Assembly (NCBI RefSeq): GCF_037042905.1
Contig: NC_087252.1
Coordinates: 4,963,701 to 5,027,700, forward strand
Direction of reading: 5' to 3'
Source of the DNA: Lytechinus pictus
Taxonomy: Eukaryota; Echinodermata; Echinoidea; Temnopleuroida; Toxopneustidae
Length of the DNA: 64,000 bases
Shown here piece by piece: positions 40,075 through 52,680 of this stretch. Position numbers and translations under genes: made by a program. The notes below the pieces were generated by a model. The model saw nothing but the letters and a program-made list of their open reading frames with translations. It searched no databases and was not told where the DNA came from. Numbering within the stretch: position 1 is the stretch's first letter; every line of letters begins with the position of its first letter.

Positions 40075-40690
40075 TATTACAATATATGTTCTTTTTTTAC
40101 ATGATTTTCTGTATAATTGTTTTATTTTGTAAAATATACCAAACTATTATTTAAGAATTTACATTTCAGCAAGGTAAAAACTTTACATAACTGCTGTGTA
40201 TTTTTTTAAATGAATCATTTTGGTGTAAATTTTACTTCTGTATTCTGTACCCTTTACTCTGCTAGTACATGGAGAACCTATTGGGTGAACACAATAACAG
40301 AGTAAAGGGTACAGAATACTGAAGAAAAATTACAACAAAATCGGATGCATTAAAAAAAATTAGTCAGCAAGTATGTAAAATTTTTACCTAGCTTAAATCT
40401 AATTCTTACATAATAGTTTGGTATATTTTACAAAATAGGGGTTAGGTAAAACTTTACACAATTGTTGTGGAGTTCTATACGTACATCGCAGATGTGTATT
40501 TTTTACAAAATGAAAAAATTACACAGCAATTATGTAAAAAATTTACTTTGCAGAAATGTACATTCTTACATAATAGTTTTGTATATTTTACAAAATAGGG
40601 GTTAGGTAAAATTTCACACAATTGTTGTGGAGTTCTATACGTACATCACAGTTGTGTAAAATTTAACACAACTTGTGTAAAATTTTCTGT
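40075..40690. repeat. Nested foldback with tandemly repeated arm
   Basis: The centre is an inverted repeat, TTCTGTATTCTGTACCCTTT near 40236 and its complement AAAGGGTACAGAATACTGAA near 40303. Outer arms also pair (TTTACAAAATAGG / TGTAAAATATACCAAACTAT). The right arm, with TTACACAATTGTTGTGGAG and ATACGTACATC, is then repeated in tandem to about 40690. Confidence 0.7.
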
Positions 40691-42640
40691 GTGTGCATGA
40701 TATATGTCACAACCGTCACTTGTAATTCCACAAAATATTTTTTTTCTAAAGAAATGCGATTTTACTTTTTTAAACTTTTCTGCATTTCATGAAACCAAAA
40801 CTGTATATAAAAAATTAGTGATCATTAAGGGAGGTCCAAATAGATGATTGATATTATGTAAATCTTTTGTTTTTAATCTTATAATAATTTCGTAATAGCT
40901 TGCAAGAGGAAATCATCTTCCATGCTAGGGTGAATTAGTTATAAGGTTTTCTTTTCATGCTGAATGACAAAGAAATCAACCAGCTCTGACCAGTGAAAAT
41001 CACCAGTTTAGCTGAAGGGATTCACAAAAGAATAGGCCTACATGAAGTCAATTAAAATGGTTAGAATCACCTATTTCATGTTCTATGGAGATAAAAAATA
41101 CCTATTCAGTTCACTTAATGTCAAATCAATTACTTAAATAAAACTAGGCCTATTGTCTATAGTTTCTGAATCCAAATCCTGCAATGAAATGCAGTATATA
41201 TTATGTGTCGTACGGGACAACTTTTAATAGGACAATTATTGAAAATTGAAGGGCAGTAATAATTATTAGATCCTTATAGGATAAGTCGATTCCCCATGGG
41301 TCAAAGATAGAGAAACTGATATTGTAAGATTGCATCATCAAAAGTAAAAGTGTAGGAAAAACTTTTGCATTTTCTTGTGTCGTACGGGACATTGCCTAAA
41401 AAAGGTTCGGAAAAATCAGGGATCCCCCAAATATGGATCATGAAAATTTTGTAGATATTGTTTTGAACCATCAATAATAAATTATTCCATTGACCTATAA
41501 CATTTTCAATTCTTGTGCTTTGCCAATAATGGTTTCAGGCAGTGTTTGTACTTGACTATTTAATCAGCAAAATTATTGAAAATTGAATATTCCATTGTTT
41601 CCCGCTAAAAAAAATATATCTAACTTCACTTTTGGTTAAAACTCATAATTTTCATAAAATTGAAGTATCATAGTAAAATATTACACTACTTATGACTTAT
41701 TGAAAGCATGTTGAAATTTATGAAAAAAAGACGGGAAAGCCAGTACAAGGAATATAAACAAAGGAGAAATAGTACAGCCTGTTTACCTTTAAAAAGAAAG
41801 TTCTAGCTATATAGGTCATTTAACTTTATGTATGCCTCAAGGCGCTTTGGCAACTCTTTATTTAAAATTGTTGTGAAAGAAATGGGGATAAAGAGTATTT
41901 ATCGTGAAAAATATCAATGAAATGTCCCTTCTCAATGCTTTCTACATAATACGTTCAGCATATCAATAGATCTGTATACCAACTTCTAAAAGAAACATAA
42001 ATTTCAGTCATGAATAATTAAAACTTGAAATCAATTTTAATGGGGCAGCTACTCGTATCCGTCAGGAATGAAAAACTCGAAATTCTAATCACTATTTGTT
42101 TATTATTATTTATTTATTTATTTATTCATTTTTTTTTTTTTGGGGGGGGGGGGTATTTTCACATTTTTTTCGTCAGAGCGTATATCTACATAAAAATCAT
42201 TTCCAACCCGCTCCTAAAAGAATCAAAATTTTAGTCATAGACCATTAAAAAATTATAATTCATTCTGTTTGTATTACATAACATAATGGGGCAGCTGAGT
42301 CAGCTCGTATATTATAGGACGTCAGAAATCAAAGAAATCAAAATTGTAATAACTTCCTTAATCTTTGATGGATTATCCTCAATTTTTTATCTGGTATTTT
42401 TACAACTTATTTTTCGTCAGAGGGAAATTTTCCTATAATAAGAACTACTAAAACTTTGGATGCAAAATTTCCGAAATAGTAATTTTGGCCAACATATATT
42501 TTATATTTGTAAAATGGGTACCGGTAATCATTTCATTCTTCAATGAACAATGTCAGCCGTGCTTGCGAGGTGGCGCTATTCCAGAATGGAATGGTTTATG
42601 CAGAGAGTGGCCCACTCGCTGGATTATCCCTGGATAGATC
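40691..42640. other. Intergenic, nothing recognised beyond short repeats
   Basis: A+T-rich. The second TGTCGTACGGGACA pair lies at 41206-41219 and 41378-41391. Fragments at 42000-42440 resemble the foldback repeats near 47.9 kb. No gene is supported. Confidence 0.5.
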
Positions 42641-42680
42641 TTTATTTTGCTCAATCATTATATTCCACTGGCGGATCCAA

Positions 42681-42712
<32 letters not shown>

Positions 42713-44541
42713 CCGGTCCATGCACTTCCCCCTCTTTTGAGAGGCACAATTAAAATTTGTATTGTAAAAATGCCGTCAAAACACAAGTGGGCCCCCCCCC
42801 CTTTGAAAGTGAGGACCTTTTTTTTGCTTGCTTGCTTGTCAAATTTTTCCTCGGGAAAATGTGCCCCCCTTTTCTCATAAATAAATAGAATAAATGACGA
42901 ACACGTATAGCGCATTAAAGGTAAGAGATAGTGAGGCAACTGAAGTGAGGGCGGTTATGATAGCACCATCATTGACACTGATGAATGACGTAATGATTGG
43001 CAAGCCTTTTTTTTTAATTAAAAATAAAATTTATATAGGCTTTATATAAAATGGTGATATATTAATATATAGACGCAATGCCTGCAACGAAATTTCAACA
43101 TGTTTGAGTCTATGAACTGGAATGACAGTTCCACAGTTATGTTTGTGCGCATTATGATCTGCGCATAGTTTACACTCTGCGCGCTGACGTCACAATGGAT
43201 GAGCAGGTGATTAATTAGCTGCGGGTATGAGCTGATTTTTCTCATCTTCTGCACTTTAACTGCAGATCCGATGCGTTATTTCACAGAAGCTAAAAAATTG
43301 AATTATTCCATGGACCATTAAAAAAAAAAATCTGTACAATTTCAAAATACTTTACTCTGCAGTGCTGCCAAGAATAACGAATATTACCCCGAGTTTGTAT
43401 AAATGGTAGAGTGGTTTTGATTTTTTCTTCATATAGATACAAAGCATTCGGCGCATTTTTGGTGTTTTAGAAAGCACATTTGCTCTAATAAAAATGCTGA
43501 TAGTTTAAAAACAAGCACATGAACCCCTATTTTTTAATGTTTGTACCTCTAAGGTATACCTTCCTCTACAACTCTGCAAATTTTGGTGAAAATGACATGG
43601 ATTTTGAATAAAGTGCAGCATTTATTGTACGTTTGTAGTTTTTAACTGAAATTTTACATTTTTTAGATTGGGATTTTGTTATCTTTTACGCCATTTGTAA
43701 GAACTGACAGTGCTGTTAAACTTAAAATTGCAAACAATAGCACTATAAATAGATTCTCCATTTTAACGATACAATTATTAACTCTCTTGCGAAATTTGAT
43801 GATTTTTTCATGTATTTTTACTGAGTAATAGAGGTTTAAACTCATTGTAGTAATCTTGGGCGGTCTAAAAATGCCAGATTCTTTTGAATGCGCAATTCTT
43901 AAGAACATCAATTTGGGTGAATTTTGAAGCTCTATAGCAAAAAATCAAGCACATGGACCTATGTTAATTTTTGCATATTTCGAATATTAAGGTTCTAAAG
44001 TATCTATGTGCAAAGTTTAGTGAAAATGACATGGATTTCACTTTAACTGTGGAACGTCCTTAAAGGCTTTAAACATATCCCCTCTTTTTTTTTTTTTTTT
44101 TTTTTTTTTTGGGGGGGGACCCCTGCTAACCAAGTTCATTGACAATGTTGATGTTTCCCCTCTTCTCTTTTAACTTTTATGGGCATTGGAAGTCCTTCCA
44201 ATTAATGCCCCCCCCCCCGGGGGGGGGGACGAATCGATGACCTCATTTTTTCTCAATTTGCCTCCTGCTCTGTTTCGTTAGATTTTTAAAATAATTTTCT
44301 AGGCCTAGTCAAGTCATTATTTTTTATAAACGCATACCAAGGTATCCATTTTCATTTCGTTTCTTGGCAGTTGATTTTGTAACCATGCCCATGGCATAGT
44401 TTATTGTCTATATAATTACGATTTTCCGGACCATCTTGATTGTCAAAATAGCTGTGATGTACTAGCACCAGAAATATATATATATAGGGCCTAGGCCTAT
44501 ATATATATATATATATAGGCCTATACCTATATATATATATA
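42641..44541. other. Intergenic with G/C runs and repeat pieces
   Basis: A one-sided element end (CACTGGCGGATCCAAGG) at 42666 runs into about 29 G. Two related phrases with GTGAAAATGACATGGATTT lie near 43584 and 44020. A T run abutting a G run lies at 44085-44119, and (TA)n tracts at 44477-44540. No gene is seen. Confidence 0.5.
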
Positions 44542-44596
44542 CAGTGGCGTAACTACGGGGGGGCATGGGGGGGCACGTGCCCCCCAATCGGCTGGC

Positions 44597-44627
<31 letters not shown>

Positions 44628-46074
44628 AGAAAAGGGAGAAAAAGAGGGAGAAGAAAGAAACGTAGTGGGAAAGAAGAATTTATTGTACATTATAATGTTA
44701 TATTATATTATATGTTGTGTTATATTACATAAGAATTATTTTTTTTCTTCATAACTTTATGAAACATAATGTGCTCAGGTCCTATTTGTTCATTATTCCT
44801 GGTACTAGCATTGTCTGTTTAACGAGATATACATGTACAATCATGTTGTACCAAAACGTCCTGTTTTCAAGTCAATATGCACCAAATATATATCATCGCA
44901 CTTCGAGTTATTATTGTTTTATGTAGTGACATATGCTTCTTTTCATGACTACTTAAAGTGATAGCCCAATTTTAAGGTCTGTATATAAAAAAAATCCTTT
45001 TTCGTGTTCGTGCTTACGTTCGAATTAGTGAATTGATGAGATTTGTCTGCTCTTCATGAATTCCTGAAATCGGTCCTTAAAATGTTTCTTTTTCTAATGT
45101 AAATATCAAAAATTTTCAGCTCGCGCTTCGCGCTCGCATCATTTGTTTAGTGAAATACGTATGGTCATAGTAGATTCCTACAAACAAGCCTTAGAATGCC
45201 CCTCTTCAGATCTGAATTTCCTATATTTTCAGCTCGCACTTTGCGCTACTGAGATGCGTATGATAATCATGATTACTATGACTACAAAAAGCTCTTCGTG
45301 TGTTTGAATGTGATTCTAACAAAATCAGCAATCGCTTGGCACTCGCATTGGATGACTATGGTGAGATATGTATACTCTTAATGGATTAAAAAAAAGAAAT
45401 AGTCCTTAAAATGTCCCTGTTTGGGGTCAATATATACAAAATTTTCAGCTTGCGCTTCGCGCTCGCATCATTTTGTACGTGAAGTACGTATGGTCTTCGT
45501 AAATTCCTACAAACAAGCCTTAGAATGCTTCTCTTCGGGTCTGAATTTCCTAAATTTTTAGCTCGCGCTCGCAATATCTGATTAGTGAGATGCGTATTTT
45601 AATCATGATTACAATGACTACAAAAGGTGTTTCATGTTTTCTAACAAAATCAGCAAGCGCTTGGCACTCAAATTAGATGAGTATGGTGAGATATGTATTC
45701 TCTTATTTGATTTCTAAAAAAATAGTCCTTAAACTGTCTCTGTTTGGGGTCAATAAAAACAAAAATTTCAGCTCGCGCTTCGCGCTCGCATTGTTTGTTT
45801 AGCGAGACAGATACGTATTTTTTTTTTTTATTTAATAGCTTATTTTTACCCTTTTTAGATATGAATTTCAAAAATTTTCAGCTCGCGCTTCGCGCTCGCA
45901 TCATTTGATCAGTGAGATACATTACATATCCGTTTAATGGCACAGTCCTTAAAATGTCTCTATATAAGGTCAATAGGCCTATACCTGGTAATTGAGCGCG
46001 CTTTGCGCGCTCACTGAGCGACTCAAAATTTTTGCTGGTGCCCCCCCAATGACGTGACCCACGGTACGCCACTG
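44542..46074. mobile_element. TIR element with internal GCTCGCGCTTCGCGCTCGC repeats
   Basis: The ends CAGTGGCGTAACTACGG and, inverted, CAGTGGCGTACCGTGGG are embedded in (TA)n on both sides. Just inside are G/C runs. The interior is a diverged tandem array of hairpin motifs near 45118, 45450, 45770, 45880 and 45995, with spacers sharing CTTAAAATGTC and ACAAACAAGCCTTAGAATGC. No transposase is seen. A further one-sided CAGTGGCGTAA end lies at 46384. Confidence 0.75.
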
Positions 46075-46880
46075 TATATAGGCCTATATATATAGTCCTA
46101 CTCCTAGACCTAGGTCTATATCTTCGGGGAATACTTTTTACAGCGAAATTTGATAAGCTTTATCATTGCAATGAATCATTTCTAACTGTTAGCTCTTTTT
46201 AAAATTAGTTTCCAGTTCTCATCACTCACAGGCACGTGCAATTGTTTTTACTGCTCGGAATGCTCTTAATAGGGGCGCCTGATTTTTTCCCCAAAATCAA
46301 GGAGAAAAGCCGACCCTCAAAAAGGTAGAATCCGGGGCCAACACTCTCCGTGGATGCTCAGAGGTTGATCCATAAATGGGGGCAGTGGCGTAATAACTAT
46401 GGCAACAAATTTGAGGGGCCAGACATAGTAATATCTTGGGGCAGAATTTTTGAAAAGCTGCGCTCACGCGGATAAATCAAAATAAAATTTGGGGGAGTGG
46501 AACATCACTGCCATCAGACTGGAGCCCTCTCCCACCAGTCCAAGTTGAAATCATGAAGCCAAAATGACCCAAAGGCAAAGTCAGATTCAGAAAAAGGGTG
46601 TCCGATAATCTGACTTTAAGTTTAAGTTTGGGTTTATTTTAGCTTTTTCTAGGACCCACATAATCATGATAATCGTCATCAATTAATAGGGCCTAGGCCT
46701 AATATAAATAATATCGAAACTCAAGACTAAAGCCCATCCCCGAGGCCTGACCCCACCAAGAGAGGAATCCATTAGGGCCTAATTATTTTGACAAAGCAAA
46801 AAACACACCCAACCCTGTCTCCGGTACCGTACTATTAGTATTTCCCCATTAAAAATAAATAAAGAGACTCGTCAATTCGT
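46075..46880. other. Intergenic, nothing recognised
   Basis: No gene supported. Ends at the 3' processing signals of H2A.X. Confidence 0.5.
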
Positions 46881-46889
46881 TCTTTCTTG
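46881..46889 (-). promoter_or_regulatory. Histone downstream element
   Basis: On the - strand CAAGAAAGA follows the stem-loop by about 10 nt. This is the sea-urchin-type purine-rich U7 snRNA target. Confidence 0.85.
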
Positions 46890-46899
46890 GAAATGTGAT

Positions 46900-46915
46900 G
46901 GCCCTGAAAAGGGCC
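46900..46915 (-). terminator. Histone mRNA 3' stem-loop
   Basis: On the - strand GGCCCTTTTCAGGGCC gives a 6-bp stem with a 4-nt loop, the replication-dependent histone 3' end signal, about 30 nt after the H2A.X stop. Confidence 0.95.
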
Positions 46916-46943
46916 GATTTGATGGTGCTTGGGCACAGGAAAT

Positions 46944-47354
46944 TTAATATTCCTGGCTCTGGCTGCTCTTTCCACCCTTCTTGGCAGCAGCAGACTTCTT
47001 GGGGAGAAGCACAGCCTGGATGTTGGGCAGAACACCTCCCTGTGCGATGGTGACTCCGCTAAGCAGCTTGTTCAACTCCTCGTCGTTACGGACGGCCAGC
47101 TGCAAGTGACGGGGGATGATACGGGACTTCTTGTTGTCGCGTGCGGCGTTGCCAGCCAACTCGAGGATCTCAGCTGCGAGATATTCGAGAACAGCAGCCA
47201 TGTAAACAGGGGCTCCGGCTCCAACACGGGAAGCATAGTTTCCCTTGCGAAGGAAGCGATGGACACGGCCAACTGGGAACTGAAGTCCTGCTCGGGCTGA
47301 GCGGCTCTTTGCCTTGTTGCGTGCTTTTCCGCCTTTTCCTCCACGTCCAGACAT
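46944..47354 (-). CDS. H2AX: Histone H2A.X (136 aa)
   Basis: A single-exon core histone, near-canonical in the fold: [71 protein letters not shown]. All acidic-patch residues are kept. The tail ends in Ser-Gln-Glu-Tyr, the H2A.X motif phosphorylated by ATM/ATR-type kinases at DNA breaks. It has a full replication-dependent gene layout: TATA, CCAAT, cap-site motif, no intron, 3' stem-loop and downstream element. It is therefore probably a cell-cycle-regulated H2A.X. Isolated from any visible histone cluster. Confidence 0.97.
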   Translation of the reverse strand: MSGRGGKGGKARNKAKSRSARAGLQFPVGRVHRFLRKGNYASRVGAGAPVYMAAVLEYLAAEILELAGNAARDNKKSRIIPRHLQLAVRNDEELNKLLSGVTIAQGGVLPNIQAVLLPKKSAAAKKGGKSSQSQEY

Positions 47355-47390
47355 CTTGAATTATTGAGTAGTTAGTGCAACGTGAGTAAA

Positions 47391-47402
47391 ACGAATGAAT
47401 GA
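47391..47402 (-). promoter_or_regulatory. H2AX: Histone cap-site motif
   Basis: On the - strand TCATTCATTCGT matches the sea urchin histone cap consensus (PyCATTCPu), about 30 bp after the TATA box. Confidence 0.6.
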
Positions 47403-47420
47403 TAATTGAATGCCGTGTCA

Positions 47421-47433
47421 AGCTATTTATACC
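47421..47433 (-). promoter_or_regulatory. H2AX: TATA box of H2A.X
   Basis: On the - strand GGTATAAATAGCT, with good spacing to the cap-site motif. Confidence 0.85.
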
Positions 47434-47456
47434 ATTCGTAAAGGATCGCGCAGTAA

Positions 47457-47461
47457 CCAAT
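47457..47461. promoter_or_regulatory. H2AX: CCAAT box of H2A.X
   Basis: CCAAT on the + strand (ATTGG in gene orientation), about 25 bp upstream of the TATA box. Confidence 0.65.
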
Positions 47462-47719
47462 CAAATGGCTCGAAAATTAATTTATTCATACTCAACCCGC
47501 CGGCCGGCCGATCCCTCACATTGATTTCGAAAAGGCGGGCATGATTCCTCCGACGTCCGCATTTCATTGTGTGTTAGAGTTGACTTTATCGCGACAAGAG
47601 ATGGCGATCTATTTTTTGCTGATGTTCAACAAGTCGGTTGTGTCGTCTGCTAGCGTTAAATTTATAGGATGGATACCGGGGATGGACATCGTTTTCTGCA
47701 AAAAGAATACCAATATGAA

Positions 47720-48400
47720 TAAATAAAAAGGACAGTTCTCACTCAGAGAAACATGGTAAACTTCGTTATTGCCAATCGTACTGCCCCAAAACCAGGAGCC
47801 CTTTTGAACGGGAAGTTCACCCTGACAAAACGTTTGAAAATTAAGAAATAGCAAAAAAAAAGAAGAAAGATAAAAAGTGGTGAAGGTTTGTGGAAAATCC
47901 ATGAATTTTAATCATTTGATTTGTCATATGCGAACAGCATTTCGAGTTCCTACGTAATGTATGGTAAAAAAAACAATGAAATTTCATTTTCACGGAAAAT
48001 TAAAAATGGTTTGGTATCACGATCGAAGCACCCGCTCCTAAAAATAAAATAAAAAGATAAGTCATCACGAACCATTAAAAATGAAATGTATGCATTTTAT
48101 ATTAAGGCCTACATAACATCTGAAGCAGCTGCTGGTTTATGACATCGCAAATCAAGAACTTGAAATTCTAAGAACGAAGTTAATCTTGAATAGATTTTCC
48201 TTAAGCTCACCAATATGCCTATATATGTTTTTTGCTATTCTTACAACAAAGTTTTTGCCCCTTTAAAGAAGCCATCGGTATTGGCATTATGGATTTAAGG
48301 AGTTCTATTTAATTTAATCCACCTCTATATTATATGACATAAAAGTCACCGTGAGCCCCGCGGGCCTACTGCATGATGGCAGACCCGTTCCGCTGTAAGT
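47720..48400. repeat. Foldback-repeat fragments (AAGTTCACCCTGA type)
   Basis: GGGAAGTTCACCCTGACAAAA near 47809 and A+T-rich phrases to about 48260 resemble the repeats at 7.4, 42.3 and 54.2 kb. Boundaries are not resolved. No gene is seen. Confidence 0.45.
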
Positions 48401-48404
48401 TAAC

Positions 48405-49030
48405 CAAAATTAAAGGACAAGTCCACCCCAACAAAAAGTTTATTTGAATAAAAAGAGAAAAAGCCAACAAACGTAACACTGAAAATTTTATCGAAATCGG
48501 ATGTAAAATAGGAAAGTTATGACATTTTAAAGTTTCGCTTAATTTCACAAAACAATTATGCACATCCTGGTCGGTATATGCAAATGAGGAGACTGCATGA
48601 TGACATTATCCACTCACTATTTCTTTTGTATTTTATTATATGAAATATGAAACATTCTAATTTTCTCCTCATAGTCAAGTGAAAGTGAAACAACAATATT
48701 TCCTCCCTGAACATATGGAATTAGCATTGGTTAATACTATATGGTTCAGTCAAGTTGGGCCATATTGTCATATTTGTAAAAAATGAAATATTGTATAATT
48801 CAAACAATAAAAAACAAAAGAAATGGTGAGTGAGGGACATCATCGACTGTCTCATTTGCATGTCACTGAGTTGTGCATATCAGTGTTTTTTGAAAAATAA
48901 GCGAAACTTTAAAATGTCATAACTTTTTTATTTTATATCCGATTTTGATGAAATGTTTAGCATTATGCCAATTTGATTTTTCTCTATTTATTCAAATCAA
49001 CATTTTCCTGTGGTGGACTTGACCTTTAAT
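48405..49030. mobile_element. Long-armed foldback MITE
   Basis: The ends AAAGGACAAGTCCACC and, inverted, AAAGGTCAAGTCCACC enclose paired arms (GAAACTTTAAAATGTCATAA and its complement, and ATGCAAATGAG / CTCATTTGCAT). Related in layout to family C but distinct. Non-coding. Confidence 0.75.
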
Positions 49031-49760
49031 GTTGTGATCCAATTTTATCTGAGGAGCGCTCATTTTTAGGGGTAAACTCCTAATTGGAGTGAGGTGGCAT
49101 AAGGTTATGTTCCCCCAGTTTGAACCGTTGCCCCAAAAATATTTCGAAAAAGAAGGAACAAATTCAGAGAAATTTGTTAAAGGGGGTAAAGGTTCTTTGA
49201 GAAGCCCAGAAGCTCATGGTGTCGCAACCCATTTCACATGTATCATATTCAAGCTGTAAATGCTCTAAATCTTTCACTCTTCAAAACAACAACAAAAAAA
49301 TGTGGTACACCTATACTTTCCATCCTTGTCTCTCCCAACGTTTTATTTTGCCCTTTACTTGCCCCCACCCCTTTTGAAAATTCGGGACTCTTTCTCGGAG
49401 GATGCTTTGTGAAATAAATATATTTGGAATTGAAGTGCAATATTCAAACAAGTAGTCGAGCGCCATCTCTTGTTCAAAGAGATAGTAGAAAATCAGAGAA
49501 AAGGGATGAAAGAACAAGGAGAGGAATAATTAGGAAAGTAGGAGGAAGAGGAGGAGCACGAAGAAGAAGAAAAAAACTTAATAAATGAAAAAACGAAAGG
49601 AAGAGGAAAAGGAAGGGGAAGAAGAAAAGAAAAAGAAGCATAAAATAAAAGGAATGTGATTATCGGGAAGAAAATTATATTTTTTAAAATTTTATCCATT
49701 TCACTTTCATTATTTCAATAACTGATGCTGAAAACAAAATAACCAAAGACAAATGCAGAC
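49031..49760. other. Intergenic, purine-rich block at 49495-49640
   Basis: No gene is seen. A GA-rich stretch produces artefact frames. Confidence 0.5.
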
Positions 49761-51051
49761 ATAATTTATTTGAATGGTTTACTTCAATACAATTTATTCA
49801 TGTAAATCTCTAACGTATCATATATTCATAATGAATATTATTATGCCATAAAAGAGTAAAAAAGGTACAAAAATCAAGGCTGCGTTCTTTGGCAAGTTTG
49901 TTCAACTTTGAATGAAAAAGTGACAAATATGAATACCATTATCACTTTAGGAAGTAAGTATACAAAGAACTATAATGTAATAAAATCATGCGCTTTTGTC
50001 ATATAAGGAGGGTTGACAGGGGTTACAGAATCAGGGAATGGGTTTTTACAATAAGTGAGTACAAAAACCTGATGATTATTTTATTGTGATTTAGTGCACA
50101 TTCGCCCCCCTACTTTCAAAATCATTGAAAGACACGCTCCCACTTTTTCAATTACTACTTAATGTGTACAAACTCCTGACAATAACCATCTTATTGTGAC
50201 TTTATACTTTGGCCAACCCCTCCCCACTTTCCAAAACATTCCGCACCCCCTGGTTGAAACTAACTACAAATTATAAAGCCTCTCGTAAGTTGTTACAACA
50301 TGCAGCAGAGCTGCCAACCTCTGTTGACCAAAAAACACAATGATCCATAATTAAAATCATATTTTGAAGGAAAAAAAACACATTTTGGTAACAAAATTGA
50401 TAAATTACACATATGAAGCATGCCAATAAAAAAAAAAAAAAAATTTGCAATAAAATAATCATTTTTTGTCACTTTTGATTATCGTTAAAACATCTTAGTT
50501 TGCAGCTTTGATACAGTCCTAAAAACTACACCAAAGGAAAAAAAAATACAGTTTTTCATTCAAGCATGAGGCAGAGGCAGAGCAAGAAAATAAGAAAGTA
50601 TTTTCTTTACATTTTGTTTTTGGCAAAAATGTGGCATAAGAATGTAAAAGGATACCAAATGGATACTTAAAAAAAACTGTCGCATTTCTTTTTTCACTCA
50701 GAAGGATACATTGGAAAGTATTAAAAAAACATATTTGGCAAATAACATAAATTTGAAGTACAAGTCTAATGATAATGAGTCTATAAATGCTAGCTACTAA
50801 AATGCAAATACATGATAAAGTGTACTTTATATGCACAGTTTAGTCTAAGATTATTTACACGTTTAAAAAAAAAACATGAACATACTAATCTTGGCGTGTA
50901 TGGAATCATGAGTACTGGTAAAAAAAAACAGAGGAAATAAATGACCAATTTTTTCAGTACTTTTCAATTTCATTGAATATATGCATATAATATGTAAATA
51001 TACCTGTTTTCACAAAGTCGAATACAATACATAATCTCACAAACTTTCATA

Positions 51052-51363
51052 GGCCCATATTCTGAACTCGGGTTTAAATTAAACCCTGGTTTAAAGTTGT
51101 GGTTAAAGTATGGAGAGCCAATTGGAGCACAAATACTTTACAGTACACGTTCAATATATTAACTCATATGACACCCAAATTGTTGATAATTGTCTGGGAA
51201 TGATAACTGAAGTATTTTTCTTCATAATGAAAGCAGAAGGAAACAAAATAGTAAACATAAGAAATATACAATATGAACAGAATTTTTGAACTTTTGGCTC
51301 CCCATAAATTTAGCACAGAGTTAGACCGTGGTCTAAGTTAAACCTGACTTCAGAATATGGGCC
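51052..51363. mobile_element. MITE family A, copy 5
   Basis: Ends GGCCCATATTCTGAACTC and GAATATGGGCC. TTAGACCGTGGTCTAA in the right arm is a one-base variant of the family palindrome. Confidence 0.8.
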
Positions 51364-51779
51364 ATAGGTTTGAATGGGCTCACTTGATTGCTTAGATATT
51401 AGAGAATACCATCAAATTCAATAACATACTTTTACTCGCATAGAAGGGCCTGTTACTTCCAAATTTGTTTCTGTTCACTAAAATCTTGTCACTGTAAATG
51501 CTGAAAAGGCAAAAATGCGGTACTAAAAGTAACCGTGCAATTGTCTTGACCCAGGCTCGGCCTGAACATTTTCCACTGTGCGCAGTCCTAAATGCATTTT
51601 CTTTGATGACAGAAAACCATACAAATACGATAATTCACATATATATTAAAGAAACAATGTTTAACACACCTATATAGCATTATTACAAACATCAACATAT
51701 TCAAACACTCAAATACAATATTTTTCTTCTGTAAACCCTTTGAATCTAATCATATTTCACAAGTGATGCCAAAGTAAAC

Positions 51780-52450
51780 TCGAACTATCACTGAAGGTGA
51801 TTAATACCCCCGCTGTACGCCATTACCATAGCAAAAGTTTCCAACACACAGAAAAAATATGTCTTGCCTAGTATTACCCCAAGACCAATGTGTGAGATAA
51901 AGATCATGAGAATTGGTTAAAAACAGATGAAGTAGTTCAAACTGCAAGATTTGTGCCTAATTTTTGTTACATATATGTTGTTACCATGGCGACATGATTT
52001 TCAACACATGGAAAAGTATGCCCTGCACATCTTTACCTCAAGACCAATGCGTGAGCCAAATTACATGTGAATTGGTTGAAAATTTAAGAAGTAATTCAAA
52101 CCGATAGATTTTCACCTAATTTTTTACCATACAATATGTCGGTACCATGGCAACATGATTTCTGAAACACATTATATATGTCTTGCATATCTTTACCTCA
52201 AGACCAATGTGTGTGCTAAATTTCATGAGAATTGGTTGAAAACTGAGGAAGTAGTTCGAAAAGCAAGATTTTTACCTTATTTTTGCCATAATATACCCTT
52301 ACCATGGCAACACAATGTCCGATACATACGAAAAATGTGTCTTGCACATCTTTACCCCATCAGCAATGTGTGTGCCAAGTTTTATGAGAATTGGTTAAAA
52401 ACTGAGGAAGTACTTTGATGCGCAATATTTGGAACGCAATGGCCAACCAA
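51780..52450. repeat. About 155-bp tandem repeat, four copies
   Basis: The phrases TTACCATGGCAACA, CTTGCACATCTTTACC and GAGAATTGGTTGAAAACTGA recur near 51825, 51985, 52145 and 52300. A detached piece lies at 53090-53140, inside the KIRREL-like intron. Confidence 0.85.
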
Positions 52451-52680
52451 CCGCCCGCCTGGACACTGATTCCTCTATATCGGTACCCCCTTTAAACTTC
52501 ATTTGGCGGGGGGTACAAAAATTGTTGGTAAGATACATATAGCCTTTTATATTTATGAAATAGTGGGATAGGTAAGGCTTTATTCATTACTTTAAAGATT
52601 ACAGAATCCAAATGGCTGTAAGTTATATAACTACTAGGACCCCCTTCCAAATCTACATAAAAGACAATAACACTGAAATC

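Larger units (their letters stand above)
49762..52680 (-). other. Probable long 3' UTR of the KIRREL-like gene
   Basis: On the - strand two AATAAA hexamers lie at about 49765-49800, downstream of the stop at 52681. The interval carries a lone family B end (50307), MITE family A copy 5 and a tandem array at 51780-52440. Its extent as UTR is inferred. Confidence 0.4.
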
